Below are positions 27,341 through 35,918 of a stretch of 64,000 nt of DNA, in pieces; position 1 is the first letter of the stretch; every line of letters begins with the position of its first letter. The notes below the pieces were generated by a model. That model was given only the letters and a program-made list of their open reading frames with translations. It ran no database searches and had not been told where the DNA came from. Made by a program: the position numbers and the translations under genes. The DNA comes from Alcaligenes faecalis (GTDB lineage Bacteria; Pseudomonadota; Gammaproteobacteria; Burkholderiales; Burkholderiaceae_B), in NCBI RefSeq assembly GCF_041521385.1, contig NZ_CP168006.1:2910295-2974294 (forward strand), in the 5' to 3' direction.

Positions 27341-27937
27341 ATGTCTGAGCCTATCCGTTTGATTGTTGGCCTGGGTAATCCTGGCCCCGAGTACGAAACC
27401 ACCCGCCACAACGCGGGCTTTTGGTTGGCAGACCAGTTGGCCGATGATCTGCATGCAACGTTCAACCTGGAAAAGTCTTTTTTCGCCTGGGTGGCCAAAG
27501 CGCGTTTTGAAGGTGAGAACGTCATCATCGCCAAACCCATTACCTTCATGAACAAGTCCGGGCAAGCTGCCGGTGCCTTGATGCGTTTCTACAAGCTCAA
27601 GCCCGAGCAAGTGCTGGTTCTACACGACGAGCTGGATTTGTTGCCGGGGCAGGTCAAGATAAAAAAAGGCGGCGGACACGCCGGACATAACGGTCTGCGT
27701 GACATCCAGTCCGCCTTTGGGACACCGGATTTCTGGCGCTTGCGCCTGGGCATTGGCCACCCCCGTACCTTGGGCCTGGCTCAGCAAGTGGTGAACTTTG
27801 TGCTGCATACCCCCCGCCATGAAGAGCTGCGCGAGATCGAGGACGGCATGAACCGTTGCCGCGTCATGATGCCTGCTTTGCTGCGTGGCGACGTTGAGCA
27901 GGCGACCCGCCAGCTTTACGCGCCCCAGAAGGCTTGA
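27341..27937 (+). CDS. pth: Peptidyl-tRNA hydrolase
   Basis: A 198-residue enzyme that frees tRNA from stalled peptidyl-tRNA. It shows [21 protein letters not shown] with the catalytic His, [18 protein letters not shown] and [18 protein letters not shown] 27341 is chosen ([10 protein letters not shown]); GTG 27329 is also open in frame. It is followed after 3 bp by a CPBP protease gene. Confidence 0.96.
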   Translation: MSEPIRLIVGLGNPGPEYETTRHNAGFWLADQLADDLHATFNLEKSFFAWVAKARFEGENVIIAKPITFMNKSGQAAGALMRFYKLKPEQVLVLHDELDLLPGQVKIKKGGGHAGHNGLRDIQSAFGTPDFWRLRLGIGHPRTLGLAQQVVNFVLHTPRHEELREIEDGMNRCRVMMPALLRGDVEQATRQLYAPQKA

Positions 27938-27940
27938 CGC

Positions 27941-28762
27941 ATGAAGCCAGCGCCAAGCAGCCAGATGCGTTTCCGGGACGAGCTTAAAGACTTCTTTTAT
28001 TTTCTGCGCCACCCGCGTAGCGCCCGGCGCTTGCCTGGCAGAGTCCAGGGCGATGGCTGGTATCTGGACTGGTTTGCTCCCTTGCCCTGGAAGCGTCTGC
28101 TGCAATGGGCGGGCATGCTTTGGTTGATTAATGCGCTGGTACTGGGGCCAATTGCTGTCTCGGTAGCGGGTGTGGGCGGTGCGCAGCATCGTCTGGACCC
28201 GACGCGTATTCCCTGGGTGCAAGCCATTATCTGGGCACCTATTGTGGAAGAACTGGTCTTTCGTTTTGTGCTTAGACGCCCCTCGCAATGGCTGACGGTC
28301 GTTCCGCTGGCCGTGTTCCTGATGTTTCAGGGACCAAGCTGGTGGTTGATACAGGGATTGCTGGCCTTGTGTCTGGCAGTCTGGATTAGCCGTTATACCG
28401 GCATGCCACGCCAAGCCTTGCCCGCAGGCAGCAGCTTGTGGCGCAAGCTGGTGGGCGCCTTGCAGGGAAGGGCGTGGCGCTTTTCATCCATGCGACGCTA
28501 TTGGCGTTTCTTTCCCTGGGTGTTTTATGGTGCAACGCTGGCCTTTGGTGCGCTGCATTTGTATAACTTCCAGCTCAACAGTATGAGCTGGTATTTATTG
28601 CCCCTGCTGGTGTTGCCCCAATGTTTGACGGGTTTGGTGCTGGCCTGGTTGCGAGTGCGTCGCAGCATTGGGGCGTCGATCATACTTCATGCCATCTTCA
28701 ATGGTGGCCCGGTCTTGCTGATTATGGGTTTGCTCAAGCTGTTTGACGGTATTCCTGTCTAG
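27941..28762 (+). CDS. CPBP-family intramembrane metalloprotease
   Basis: A 273-residue multi-span membrane protein with the three motifs of the CAAX/CPBP (Abi) protease family: EE(103-104)LVFR108 for motif 1, FGALH for motif 2, and HAIFNGG near residue 256 for motif 3. The hydrophobic segments fit six to eight spans. Family members are linked to protein processing or self-protection; the substrate here is unknown. It starts 3 bp after pth and is probably co-transcribed. Confidence 0.75.
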   Translation: MKPAPSSQMRFRDELKDFFYFLRHPRSARRLPGRVQGDGWYLDWFAPLPWKRLLQWAGMLWLINALVLGPIAVSVAGVGGAQHRLDPTRIPWVQAIIWAPIVEELVFRFVLRRPSQWLTVVPLAVFLMFQGPSWWLIQGLLALCLAVWISRYTGMPRQALPAGSSLWRKLVGALQGRAWRFSSMRRYWRFFPWVFYGATLAFGALHLYNFQLNSMSWYLLPLLVLPQCLTGLVLAWLRVRRSIGASIILHAIFNGGPVLLIMGLLKLFDGIPV

Positions 28763-28893
28763 GCAAACCCGCGTTTCAAGGCGCTATCCTGTGTCCCCGG
28801 CACGACTGTTCTGATCCGTCTGCAGGCTCTGTAGCGCCCAAGGGCGCTACAATAGCACATCGTTTATATAACTCTTTGATTTTCAGGATACTC

Positions 28894-29985
28894 ATGGCAC
28901 TGCAATGCGGCATCGTTGGCTTGCCCAACGTTGGTAAATCCACTCTGTTCAACGCTCTGACCAAAGCCGGCATTGCGGCTGAAAACTACCCCTTCTGCAC
29001 CATCGAACCGAACGTCGGCGTGGTCGAGGTTCCAGATCAGCGTTTGCAAGATCTGGCCAAGATTGTGAATCCCGAGCGCATTTTGCCCGCCGTGGTGGAG
29101 TTTGTAGACATCGCCGGTTTGGTTGCAGGGGCCTCCAAGGGTGAAGGTCTGGGTAACCAGTTTCTGGCCAATATCCGTGAAACCGACGCCACCGTGCACG
29201 TAGTGCGCTGTTTTGCCGATGAAAACGTGATTCACGTAGCCGGTAAAGTGGACCCCCTGGCTGACATCGAAATCATCAACACTGAATTGGCGCTGGCCGA
29301 CCTGGGTGTGGTTGAAAAAGCCGTGCACCGCAATCAGAAGCTGGCTCGCTCGGGCGATAAAGACGCTGCCAAGCTGGTGGCTTTGCTCGAACGTATCGAG
29401 AAAGCGCTGGGCGAAGGCAAGTCCGTGCGTTCCTTGAAGCTGGACGAGGACGAGCTGCACCAGATCAAGTCCTACGGCTTCATTACTGCCAAGCCCACCA
29501 TGTACGTGGCCAACGTGAAAGAAGACGGCTTTACCAACAACCCGCATCTGGAAGCCGTGCAAAACTACGCAGCTGCCGATGGTGCTCCTGTTGTGGCCGT
29601 GTGTGCTGCCGTAGAAGCCGAAATCGCTGAACTGGACGACGCCGACAAGATTGAATTCCTGTCCGATCTGGGCATGGAAGAGCCCGGCCTGAACCGCGTT
29701 ATCCGCGCCGCCTACAGCCTGCTGGGTCTGCAAACCTACTTCACCGCAGGCGTCAAAGAAGTTCGCGCCTGGACCATCCGCGTGGGCGACACCGCCCCTC
29801 AAGCTGCTGGCGTGATCCACACTGATTTCGAGCGCGGCTTCATCCGTGCACAGACCATCGCCTTTGAGGACTTTGTCGCCTGCAAGGGCGAGCAAGGCGC
29901 CAAGGAAGCCGGCAAGATGCGCGCTGAAGGTAAGGAATACGTCGTCAAAGATGGCGACGTGCTGAACTTCCTGTTCAACGTCTAA
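28894..29985 (+). CDS. ychF: Redox-regulated ATPase YchF
   Basis: A 363-residue Obg-family P-loop protein that prefers ATP. The Walker A motif is [15 protein letters not shown], followed by the [10 protein letters not shown] switch, [18 protein letters not shown] and a C-terminal TGS domain ([27 protein letters not shown] is split across the TGS start). It is associated with translation and oxidative stress responses. ATG 28894 is used. A hairpin terminator follows. Confidence 0.95.
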   Translation: MALQCGIVGLPNVGKSTLFNALTKAGIAAENYPFCTIEPNVGVVEVPDQRLQDLAKIVNPERILPAVVEFVDIAGLVAGASKGEGLGNQFLANIRETDATVHVVRCFADENVIHVAGKVDPLADIEIINTELALADLGVVEKAVHRNQKLARSGDKDAAKLVALLERIEKALGEGKSVRSLKLDEDELHQIKSYGFITAKPTMYVANVKEDGFTNNPHLEAVQNYAAADGAPVVAVCAAVEAEIAELDDADKIEFLSDLGMEEPGLNRVIRAAYSLLGLQTYFTAGVKEVRAWTIRVGDTAPQAAGVIHTDFERGFIRAQTIAFEDFVACKGEQGAKEAGKMRAEGKEYVVKDGDVLNFLFNV

Positions 29986-30006
29986 GGATTTTTCAGAAGT
30001 CAGGAA

Positions 30007-30085
30007 CGCTTGGTAGTGCTGGGTGTATGAGCAGGCCTTTTGAAGTAGAGGGTTTGCAATACACAACGGCCTGCCAAGCGTTTTT
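30007..30085 (+). terminator. Branched hairpin terminator after ychF
   Basis: An outer stem, CGCTTGG (30007-30013) with CCAAGCG (30074-30080), encloses an inner stem, GCAGGCC (30031-30037) with GGCCTGC (30068-30074). A TTTTTG run follows at 30081-30086. It ends the ychF transcript. Confidence 0.5.
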
Positions 30086-30098
30086 GTTTATTGAAGGT

Positions 30099-30117
30099 GT
30101 TTTCCCCTAGGGAAAAC
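30099..30117. promoter_or_regulatory. Perfect palindrome upstream of the DsbA-like gene
   Basis: Arms GTTTTCCC (30099-30106) and GGGAAAAC (30110-30117) flank a 3-base centre. An extended -10-like sequence (TGTTATAGT, 30141-30149) lies 24 bp downstream, so the palindrome could be an operator for the gene at 30168. The dyad is seen; the role is inferred. Confidence 0.35.
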
Positions 30118-30167
30118 GCAAAGCCCAAGGTGTATCTTTTTGTTATAGTGTCGGCTCATTTGTCCTA

Positions 30168-30722
30168 ATGCATAGCGTTGGTATGTGCTATGATCGTGTG
30201 CCTTTTACGGCAGTTTCGGGAGGCTTGTTCGTGGACGATCGGGCTGCTCCCATGTCCCGTTACCCTTATATTTCCAAGTCGAATGAGCGTATCGCACAAA
30301 TGACGGGGGCGACGTTTGGGGCTGCTTATAAAGCCTTGGCAGAGGAAGGCTCGACGGTCATGGGCTCACTGGATGCGGCGACGGCGGTCGCGGTGCTACG
30401 TGATCAGGATCCCCAACGGGCTATTTATTGGATACACCAATTGCAGCAGGCCTTTTACCTGAATGGGCGTAGTTTGTCTGATCAGGAGGTCTGCCTGGAG
30501 ATTGCTGCTGCCAATGGTTTGGATGTGGAGATCGTACAGCGCCATTTGACGGATGGCTTTGGCAGGGGGCAGGCCTTGGCGGACTTTGCTTTGGCGCGGG
30601 CCTTGGGCGTGCAGTCCTATCCGACCTTGTTGTTTGTGGATGGAAGAAAAGTGATGCAGCTACCTGCTGTAGGAACTTCTCTGGAAAGGCTGAATCAGAC
30701 CTTGGACTCCTTGTTGGGTTGA
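30168..30722 (+). CDS. DsbA-family protein lacking the CxxC motif
   Basis: A protein of up to 184 residues that matches the DsbA-like thioredoxin family (COG3531 type) from the FTAVSGGLFVDD strand onward, including the cis-Pro loop VQSYPTLLFVDG. The N-terminal strand and helix that should carry a CxxC pair (as in DPMCSWCWG of relatives) are missing. The frame is open back to a TAG at 30108 with no start codon before 30168 and no CxxC. ATG 30168, GTG 30231 (with GGGAGG ahead) and ATG 30252 are possible starts. It is either a degraded gene or a redox-inactive binding protein. Confidence 0.65.
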   Translation: MHSVGMCYDRVPFTAVSGGLFVDDRAAPMSRYPYISKSNERIAQMTGATFGAAYKALAEEGSTVMGSLDAATAVAVLRDQDPQRAIYWIHQLQQAFYLNGRSLSDQEVCLEIAAANGLDVEIVQRHLTDGFGRGQALADFALARALGVQSYPTLLFVDGRKVMQLPAVGTSLERLNQTLDSLLG

Positions 30723-30773
30723 TCAGCAGGTAGACATAGCATGCTGCGTGTGGCTAAAACGCAGGCAAAGAGC

Positions 30774-30799
30774 AACGCCATGCGAAAGCATGGCGTTTT
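30774..30799. terminator. Terminator between the DsbA-like gene and can
   Basis: A perfect 10-bp stem, AACGCCATGC (30774-30783) with GCATGGCGTT (30788-30797), closes a GAAA tetraloop and runs into TTTT. It sits between convergent genes. Confidence 0.75.
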
Positions 30800-30819
30800 C
30801 TATTCAAACCTGGGTGAGC

Positions 30820-31470
30820 TTAGTCACGAACCAAAGGCGCAACACACACATTCGGGTTGTCGGCCAGGGACACAAATTTCATGCTGCCGCCGTCATAGGC
30901 GTCGATGGTGCCGGATTCAATATCGTAGACCCAGCCGTGCAAGGTCAAGCGGCCTTCGGACATAGCCAAGCGCACGGAAGGATGAGTCTGGATATTGGCC
31001 AACTGGGCCACCACGTTTTCACGCACCATGGAAGCAATACGTTCCTGTTCATTGGCGTGGGTGCGGGCTTCATTCACCAGGCGGGCCGAGTCGGCATAGC
31101 GTAGCCAATGTTCCACGGCAGGCATGTGGTCCAGGCATTTACAGGAAGCAATTGCAGTCATGGCACCGCAGTCCGAGTGACCACAGATCACGACATCGGA
31201 CACGCGCAGGGCGGACACGGCGTATTCGACGGAGGCGGTCACACCACCGGGTTCCGGGCCATAAGAAGGCACGATATTGCCAGCGTTACGAATCACGAAC
31301 AGATCGCCGGGTTCACGCTGTGTGACCAGCTCGGGGACCAGGCGGCTATCGGAGCAAGAGATAAACAAAGCGCGGGGGTTTTGTTGCGTGGCCAGATTTT
31401 TGAAGAGCTTGGCGCGCTTGGGAAAGGCTTCCCGTTGGAATTTCAGGAAACCGTCGATAATGTCTTTCAT
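30820..31470 (-). CDS. can: Beta-class carbonic anhydrase
   Basis: A 216-residue zinc enzyme that interconverts CO2 and bicarbonate. The zinc ligands are visible: C39 with the D41/R43 dyad in SCSDSR, and H98 and C101 in [12 protein letters not shown] 31470 has AAGGA about 6 bases ahead. It is divergent from a CynR-like regulator, the arrangement seen for cynT in cyanate operons, but no cyanase gene is next to it. It may simply supply bicarbonate. Confidence 0.92.
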   Translation of the reverse strand: MKDIIDGFLKFQREAFPKRAKLFKNLATQQNPRALFISCSDSRLVPELVTQREPGDLFVIRNAGNIVPSYGPEPGGVTASVEYAVSALRVSDVVICGHSDCGAMTAIASCKCLDHMPAVEHWLRYADSARLVNEARTHANEQERIASMVRENVVAQLANIQTHPSVRLAMSEGRLTLHGWVYDIESGTIDAYDGGSMKFVSLADNPNVCVAPLVRD

Positions 31471-31578
31471 CCTTGTCCTTGTAGTTCGGCTTGGGTAGAA
31501 GATTAACGCTTTAGGGTCATAAGGTAAAATACCGAATTCTGATGCTTTTCATTGGTTTTGCTTATAGAAAGGCCCCTT

Positions 31579-32466
31579 ATGCTTTTGCGCCATCTTAATT
31601 ACTTTCTGGCGGTTGCCCAGTATCAAAGCTTTACCCGTGCCGCGCGTGCCTTGCACGTGTCTCAACCGGCCTTGTCCCAGCAGGTGCGTCAGTTGGAGGA
31701 ACATCTGGGCGCGCAACTGTTTGATCGCACAGGGCGTCTGGTGCGCTTAACGGATGCGGGTGAAGTTTATCTGCGTTATGCCCGCCAAGCCTTGCAGGAC
31801 CTGGAAGAGGGGCGGCGGGCCTTGCATGATGTCAGCGACTTGAGTCGAGGCTCCTTGCGGGTGGCGGTGGCACCGACGTTTACTTCTTACCTGATTGGTC
31901 CACTGGTTGAAGCCTTTTATCGCCGCTATCCCAATGTGCGTCTGGTGGTGCAGGAAATGTTGCAGGAGCGCGTGGAAACGCAACTGGTCGAGGACGAGCT
32001 GGATATTGGTATCGCCTTTGAGAAACCGACTTCAGCAGCGGTGGAGTTCCAGCCTTTACTGGTAGAGACGCTGGCCTTGGTGATGAGCCGTACTCACCCT
32101 TTGGCCGAGCGACGCAGCATTGATAGAGACACCTTAACGCGTGAGTCCTTGGTGTTGTTGACGCCGGAATTTGCGACACGTGAACAGATCGAACGTTATT
32201 GTCGGCAGCATGATCTGGATTTGAAGGTATCGATGGAGTCGAACTCGCTCAATGCCGTGATTGAGGTGGTGCGACGCACAGGTCTGGCGACCTTGCTGCC
32301 TGCTGCGATTGCCAGCAATAGCGAGTATTTGGTGGCGGTGAGTCTGGATCCGGCACCGCCGCAACGGCGGGCCATTCTGATGCAGCGCAAGGGCGCTTAC
32401 CAATCTGCGGCCATGCGCGCTTTTATTGAGCTGGCGCTGAAATACGGCGCGGCATCGACGTTTTAA
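31579..32466 (+). CDS. CynR-like LysR regulator
   Basis: A 295-residue LysR-type regulator. The helix-turn-helix is at about residues 3-60 (FTRAARALHVSQPALSQQVRQLE), close to CynR. The effector domain follows. I use ATG 31579 (MLLRHLNYFLAV) with AAAGG about 8 bases ahead; an in-frame start at 31552 adds a non-family leader. It is divergent from can across 108 bp, in which a short dyad GGTA-AAA-TACC (31523-31533) is seen. It probably controls can; the effector could be cyanate or a CO2-related signal. Confidence 0.85.
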   Translation: MLLRHLNYFLAVAQYQSFTRAARALHVSQPALSQQVRQLEEHLGAQLFDRTGRLVRLTDAGEVYLRYARQALQDLEEGRRALHDVSDLSRGSLRVAVAPTFTSYLIGPLVEAFYRRYPNVRLVVQEMLQERVETQLVEDELDIGIAFEKPTSAAVEFQPLLVETLALVMSRTHPLAERRSIDRDTLTRESLVLLTPEFATREQIERYCRQHDLDLKVSMESNSLNAVIEVVRRTGLATLLPAAIASNSEYLVAVSLDPAPPQRRAILMQRKGAYQSAAMRAFIELALKYGAASTF

Positions 32467-32511
32467 GGCGGCTGTCGGGCAGAGCGATTTCCACGCTCTG
32501 CTTCAGGCACC

Positions 32512-33048
32512 TTACAGCGTCACCACCACATTGTGTTCCAGAGGACGCAGCTCGCTTTCTACAGCGGGTTTGCCCTCGTTCAAATGGGCGACCAGGTCTA
32601 CCGTGGTCGAGATACGCGTCAACATCAAACAGGTCACTTCGCCACCGGCAACACGACTGCTGTGCCAGCAACCAGGCCGCATGCACACACCTTGCCCTTG
32701 AGGGATGCGGAAGGCTTTCAGAGTAGACAAATCCGGACCGCCTTCGGCTGTGCTTTCGGCCACGATATGGATCACTTCGCCAGTCAGCGGGATCAGTGCC
32801 TGTTGCGTCAGCAGGTGGTTTTCCAGGGTCGTGATGTTGGGGTCCTGAATACGGTAATTCACCCATAACACTTCGGTCTGACCACTTGGGCCTGTGTCAA
32901 ACGCCTGTTCGTGCCAAAAGTCAGTGGCGGCATTGCTGAAAGCAGCCGTCGCAGGCGCCGTAACCAAGCCTTTCCCCAACATCCAGCCATAAGGCTCAAA
33001 CGTTTCCGGGCTCAGGGGCTGGGGAATCAGATTAATTGAAGTATTCAT
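32512..33048 (-). CDS. allA: Ureidoglycolate lyase AllA
   Basis: A 178-residue cupin-fold enzyme of allantoin breakdown that splits ureidoglycolate to glyoxylate and urea. The sequence shows the family's PETFEPYGWML start, VLWVNYRIQ, and the metal-region GVCMRPGCWHSS. It is about 32 kb from uraD in this window and stands alone between convergent and divergent neighbours, so the purine pathway genes are scattered. The length is normal. Confidence 0.87.
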   Translation of the reverse strand: MNTSINLIPQPLSPETFEPYGWMLGKGLVTAPATAAFSNAATDFWHEQAFDTGPSGQTEVLWVNYRIQDPNITTLENHLLTQQALIPLTGEVIHIVAESTAEGGPDLSTLKAFRIPQGQGVCMRPGCWHSSRVAGGEVTCLMLTRISTTVDLVAHLNEGKPAVESELRPLEHNVVVTL

Positions 33049-33213
33049 GATCCATCACGTGAAGAAAGTGCTAAGGCGGCATATTAGCAAAATTGGCAGC
33101 TCGGGTTGGGATTGGCCTAGATCAATAAGCCTGAGTTTCTGATGGTTATTGCGGAACTAAGTCAGGCAAGCCCTGTCTTGAAGGAGGCTCGTCATTACTT
33201 AGCGAGCTAAGCA

Positions 33214-33239
33214 AAGCCGCCTTCTTCAATGGGCGGCTT
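33214..33239 (+). other. Hairpin upstream of the ccm operon
   Basis: AAGCCGCC (33214-33221) pairs perfectly with GGCGGCTT (33232-33239) about 33 bp ahead of the ccmA start. A mildly T-rich segment follows. It may be an attenuator or the end of an upstream transcript. The rest of the 33049-33271 gap shows nothing clear. Confidence 0.3.
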
Positions 33240-33271
33240 CGCTCTGTTTGCTTTCTTGATAAGGAGGTGCT

Positions 33272-33892
33272 GTGCTGCAAGCTGTTTCGCTGACCTGTAG
33301 ACGGGGCCAGCGTCGTGTGTTCTCCGAGCTGAGCCTAAGGCTTGACGCTGGCCAATGCATTTTGGTCAGTGGGCCCAATGGCAGCGGCAAAACCAGCTTG
33401 CTGCGTATCCTGGCCAATATCGCCCAGGCCGATGAAGGCCAACTGATCTGGCAGGACCGACCTGTGCAAAGCAACGATAGCGAGTACCGGCAACAGCTTG
33501 TGTACGGCGGGCATGCGCCGGGGCTCAATGGCAGCTTGTCGGTGCAAGAGAATCTGGACAGTCTGCTCATGCAGGATCGCGTTCCCTTGGAGCGGGACGC
33601 CTGTGATCAGGCTTTGCTGGCAGGCGGTTTGCTGGCTTACCGTCGCGTGCCTATACGGCAGTTGTCGGCTGGGCAACGCCGCCGTGTGTTTCTGGTGCGT
33701 CTGGCGCTCAGCAACCGTCCTTTATGGATTCTGGACGAGCAACTGACCGCGCTGGATAGCGCCGGTCAGACGTTTCTGGGTGAGCTGATTGCTCAGCATC
33801 TGCATCAGCAAGGGGCGGTCATTCTGACCAGTCACCAAACCTTGCCTTGGGATTTGAAGGTGCAGCATCTGAGTCTGGGGCAGGCATGTTAA
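33272..33892 (+). CDS. ccmA: Heme exporter ATP-binding protein CcmA
   Basis: A 206-residue ABC ATPase of the System I cytochrome c maturation complex. It powers release of holo-CcmE from CcmC/CcmD. Walker A is SGPNGSGKTSLLR, the signature is QLSAGQRRRV, and Walker B ends LWILDEQ. The start is GTG 33272 with a strong AAGGAGGT 4 bases ahead. It overlaps ccmB by 7 bases and opens the ten-gene ccm-ccdA run. Confidence 0.94.
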   Translation: MLQAVSLTCRRGQRRVFSELSLRLDAGQCILVSGPNGSGKTSLLRILANIAQADEGQLIWQDRPVQSNDSEYRQQLVYGGHAPGLNGSLSVQENLDSLLMQDRVPLERDACDQALLAGGLLAYRRVPIRQLSAGQRRRVFLVRLALSNRPLWILDEQLTALDSAGQTFLGELIAQHLHQQGAVILTSHQTLPWDLKVQHLSLGQAC

Positions 33893-34554
33893 GTCTCTTT
33901 TTAGCCTTGATGAAGCGCGAGTGGCGCTTGGCGATGCGTCGCCCTGGCGATGTTTTGATTCCCCTGGTTTTCTTCCTGGTGGTGTGCAGCTTGTTTCCCT
34001 TGGGCGTGGGGGCGGATGCGGCCTTGTTGTCCAAGATGGCCCCTGGCGTGCTGTGGGTGTCGGCCTTGCTGGCCACGCTGTTGTCATTAAGTCGCCTGTT
34101 TGAGCAGGACGAGCAGGACGGCGCGCTGGAGCAGGTTTTGTTTTCCCATTTGCCGCTTAGTCTCTGGGTGTTGGGCAAGGTGCTGGCGCATACCTTTTTG
34201 ACTGGCGTGCCGTTGCTGTTGCTGGCTCCCATTCTGGGGCTGCAATTCAGTTTGCCTACGTCCAGTCTGGGTGTGTTGATGGTATCCCTGGCGCTGGGTT
34301 TGCCCGTCCTGACCTTGTTGGGAGCGATTGGCGCGGCCTTGGTACTGGGTCTGCGTTCAGCAGGCGTCTTGCTGGCTTTATTGATTTTGCCCTTTTACGT
34401 TCCTGTTCTGGTCTTCGGGGCGGGGGCGGTGCAAGCGGTTCAGGCCGGTTTGGGTGCGCAGGCGCATCTGTCCGTTCTGGCTGCTTTTTTACTGTTGGCT
34501 TTGTTCTTTGCGCCACTTGCTACGGCAGCGGCGTTGCGCCTTGCTCTTGAGTAA
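33886..34554 (+). CDS. ccmB: Heme exporter membrane protein CcmB
   Basis: A 222-residue membrane permease with about six spans, partner of CcmA. It starts MLSLFLALMKREWRLAMRRP, typical of CcmB, and contains DGALEQVLFSHLPL. ATG 33886 overlaps the ccmA stop; an open upstream extension to 33847 is not homologous. ccmC follows after 5 bp. Confidence 0.94.
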   Translation: MLSLFLALMKREWRLAMRRPGDVLIPLVFFLVVCSLFPLGVGADAALLSKMAPGVLWVSALLATLLSLSRLFEQDEQDGALEQVLFSHLPLSLWVLGKVLAHTFLTGVPLLLLAPILGLQFSLPTSSLGVLMVSLALGLPVLTLLGAIGAALVLGLRSAGVLLALLILPFYVPVLVFGAGAVQAVQAGLGAQAHLSVLAAFLLLALFFAPLATAAALRLALE

Positions 34555-34559
34555 ATTTC

Positions 34560-35291
34560 ATGAATTTTTTGTATCGCTACGCCTCCCCTCAAAACTTCTA
34601 CGTCCTGGCTGGACGCATTGTGCCTTGGGCCGCTGTGTTGGCCCTGCTGCTGTTTTTAGCAGGGGCTTATGTGGGCTTTTTCCTGGCCCCAACTGATTTC
34701 CAGCAAGGCGAAGGCTACCGCATCATTTTTCTGCATGTGCCCGTGTCCTGGATGTCCATGCTGATCTACCTGGCCATGGGCTTCTGGTCCTTGATCTGCC
34801 TGGTTTTCAATAGCCGCACCGCCGCCATGATGGCCGCCGCACTGGCGCCGACCGGGGCGATCTGTACGGTCTTGTCTTTGGTGACCGGTGCGTTGTGGGG
34901 CAAACCCATGTGGGGGGCCTGGTGGGTTTGGGATGCCCGTCTGACCTCCGAATTGTTGCTGCTGTTTTTGTATATGGGTTTCATGGGCTTGCGCGGAGCG
35001 ATCGACGACCCGCGCCGGGCGGACAAAGCGGCCTCCATTCTGGCCTTGGTCGGGGTGGTCAATGTGCCTGTTATCTATTTCTCGGTGCAATGGTGGAACA
35101 CCTTGCATCAGGGGGCTTCGGTATCGCTGACCAGCTCGCCTTCCATGGCGACCGTCATGCTGACGGGTATGTTGCTGATGAGTCTGGCCATGTGGTGCTA
35201 CAGCATTGCCATCGCACTGTATCGGGTGCGTAATTTGATTCTTGAACGTGAGGCGCATACCGCCTGGGTTCGCAACTTGACGGAGGGCTGA
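34560..35291 (+). CDS. ccmC: Heme handling protein CcmC
   Basis: A 243-residue membrane protein that presents heme to CcmE. It carries the tryptophan-rich WWD segment (GAWWVWDARLTSELLL) with flanking His residues (FLHVPVSWMS and WNTLHQGASV). It fits six spans. The stop overlaps the ccmD start by one base (TGATG). Confidence 0.95.
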   Translation: MNFLYRYASPQNFYVLAGRIVPWAAVLALLLFLAGAYVGFFLAPTDFQQGEGYRIIFLHVPVSWMSMLIYLAMGFWSLICLVFNSRTAAMMAAALAPTGAICTVLSLVTGALWGKPMWGAWWVWDARLTSELLLLFLYMGFMGLRGAIDDPRRADKAASILALVGVVNVPVIYFSVQWWNTLHQGASVSLTSSPSMATVMLTGMLLMSLAMWCYSIAIALYRVRNLILEREAHTAWVRNLTEG

Positions 35292-35476
35292 TGATGCATT
35301 GGTCGAGTGTGGGCGATTTTTTCGCTATGGGCGGCTATGCCGTGTATGTATGGGGTTCGGTGCTGGCCTGTACCGTATTGTTGCTGGGCGAAGTGCTCAG
35401 CGTACGGGCAGGACGGGCACGCGCCTGGCAACGGGTGCGTGATGAGCGCGCTCTGGGAGAGCAGCGTCATGACTAA
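35291..35476 (+). CDS. ccmD: Heme exporter protein CcmD
   Basis: A 61-residue single-span protein ([23 protein letters not shown]) with a basic cytoplasmic tail. It stabilises CcmE-CcmC and holds the ABC part together. Two adjacent ATG codons (35291 and 35294) can start it. It overlaps ccmE by 8 bases. Confidence 0.88.
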   Translation: MMHWSSVGDFFAMGGYAVYVWGSVLACTVLLLGEVLSVRAGRARAWQRVRDERALGEQRHD

Positions 35477-35918
35477 GCGACAGAATCGTCTTGCCCTGAT
35501 TCTGGGCGCTTTAGTGGTATTGGGAGTGGCAACAGCCTTGGTCCTGAACGCCTTTCAAAGCAGCCTGGTGTTCTTTTTCACCCCTACTGAGGTTAGCCAG
35601 GGGCAAAGCCCTGAAAACCGGACTTTCCGGGTGGGCGGCATTGTACAGATGGACAGCATTCGCCGTGGTGGAGCCCAAGGCATGGCCGTGAATTTCGTGG
35701 TGACAGATGGTGCGGCCCAGGTGCCCGTCAGTTATACGGGGATTTTGCCGGATCTGTTTCAAGAGGGGAAAGGCGTGGTGGCCCAAGGCCGCCTGAACGA
35801 GCAGGGCCATTTTGTGGCGGAAGAGGTGCTGGCCAAGCATGATGAAAACTACATGCCGCCCGAGGCCATGCATGCCATGGAGCAGGCCGAGCGTGCCAAA
35901 CAAGGAGCCCAGCCATGA
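35469..35918 (+). CDS. ccmE: Periplasmic heme chaperone CcmE
   Basis: A 149-residue membrane-anchored chaperone that binds heme covalently. An N-terminal anchor ([19 protein letters not shown]) is followed by an OB-fold. The heme ligand is H124 in the HDENY motif. ATG 35469 starts inside ccmD. It overlaps ccmF by 4 bases. Confidence 0.95.
   Translation: MTKRQNRLALILGALVVLGVATALVLNAFQSSLVFFFTPTEVSQGQSPENRTFRVGGIVQMDSIRRGGAQGMAVNFVVTDGAAQVPVSYTGILPDLFQEGKGVVAQGRLNEQGHFVAEEVLAKHDENYMPPEAMHAMEQAERAKQGAQP

Noticed and set aside
30123..30167. Possible frameshift that would restore the DsbA CxxC upstream
   Set aside because: I read the frames upstream of 30168 and found no CxxC or DPxC-like segment, so a simple one-base error does not explain the missing part.
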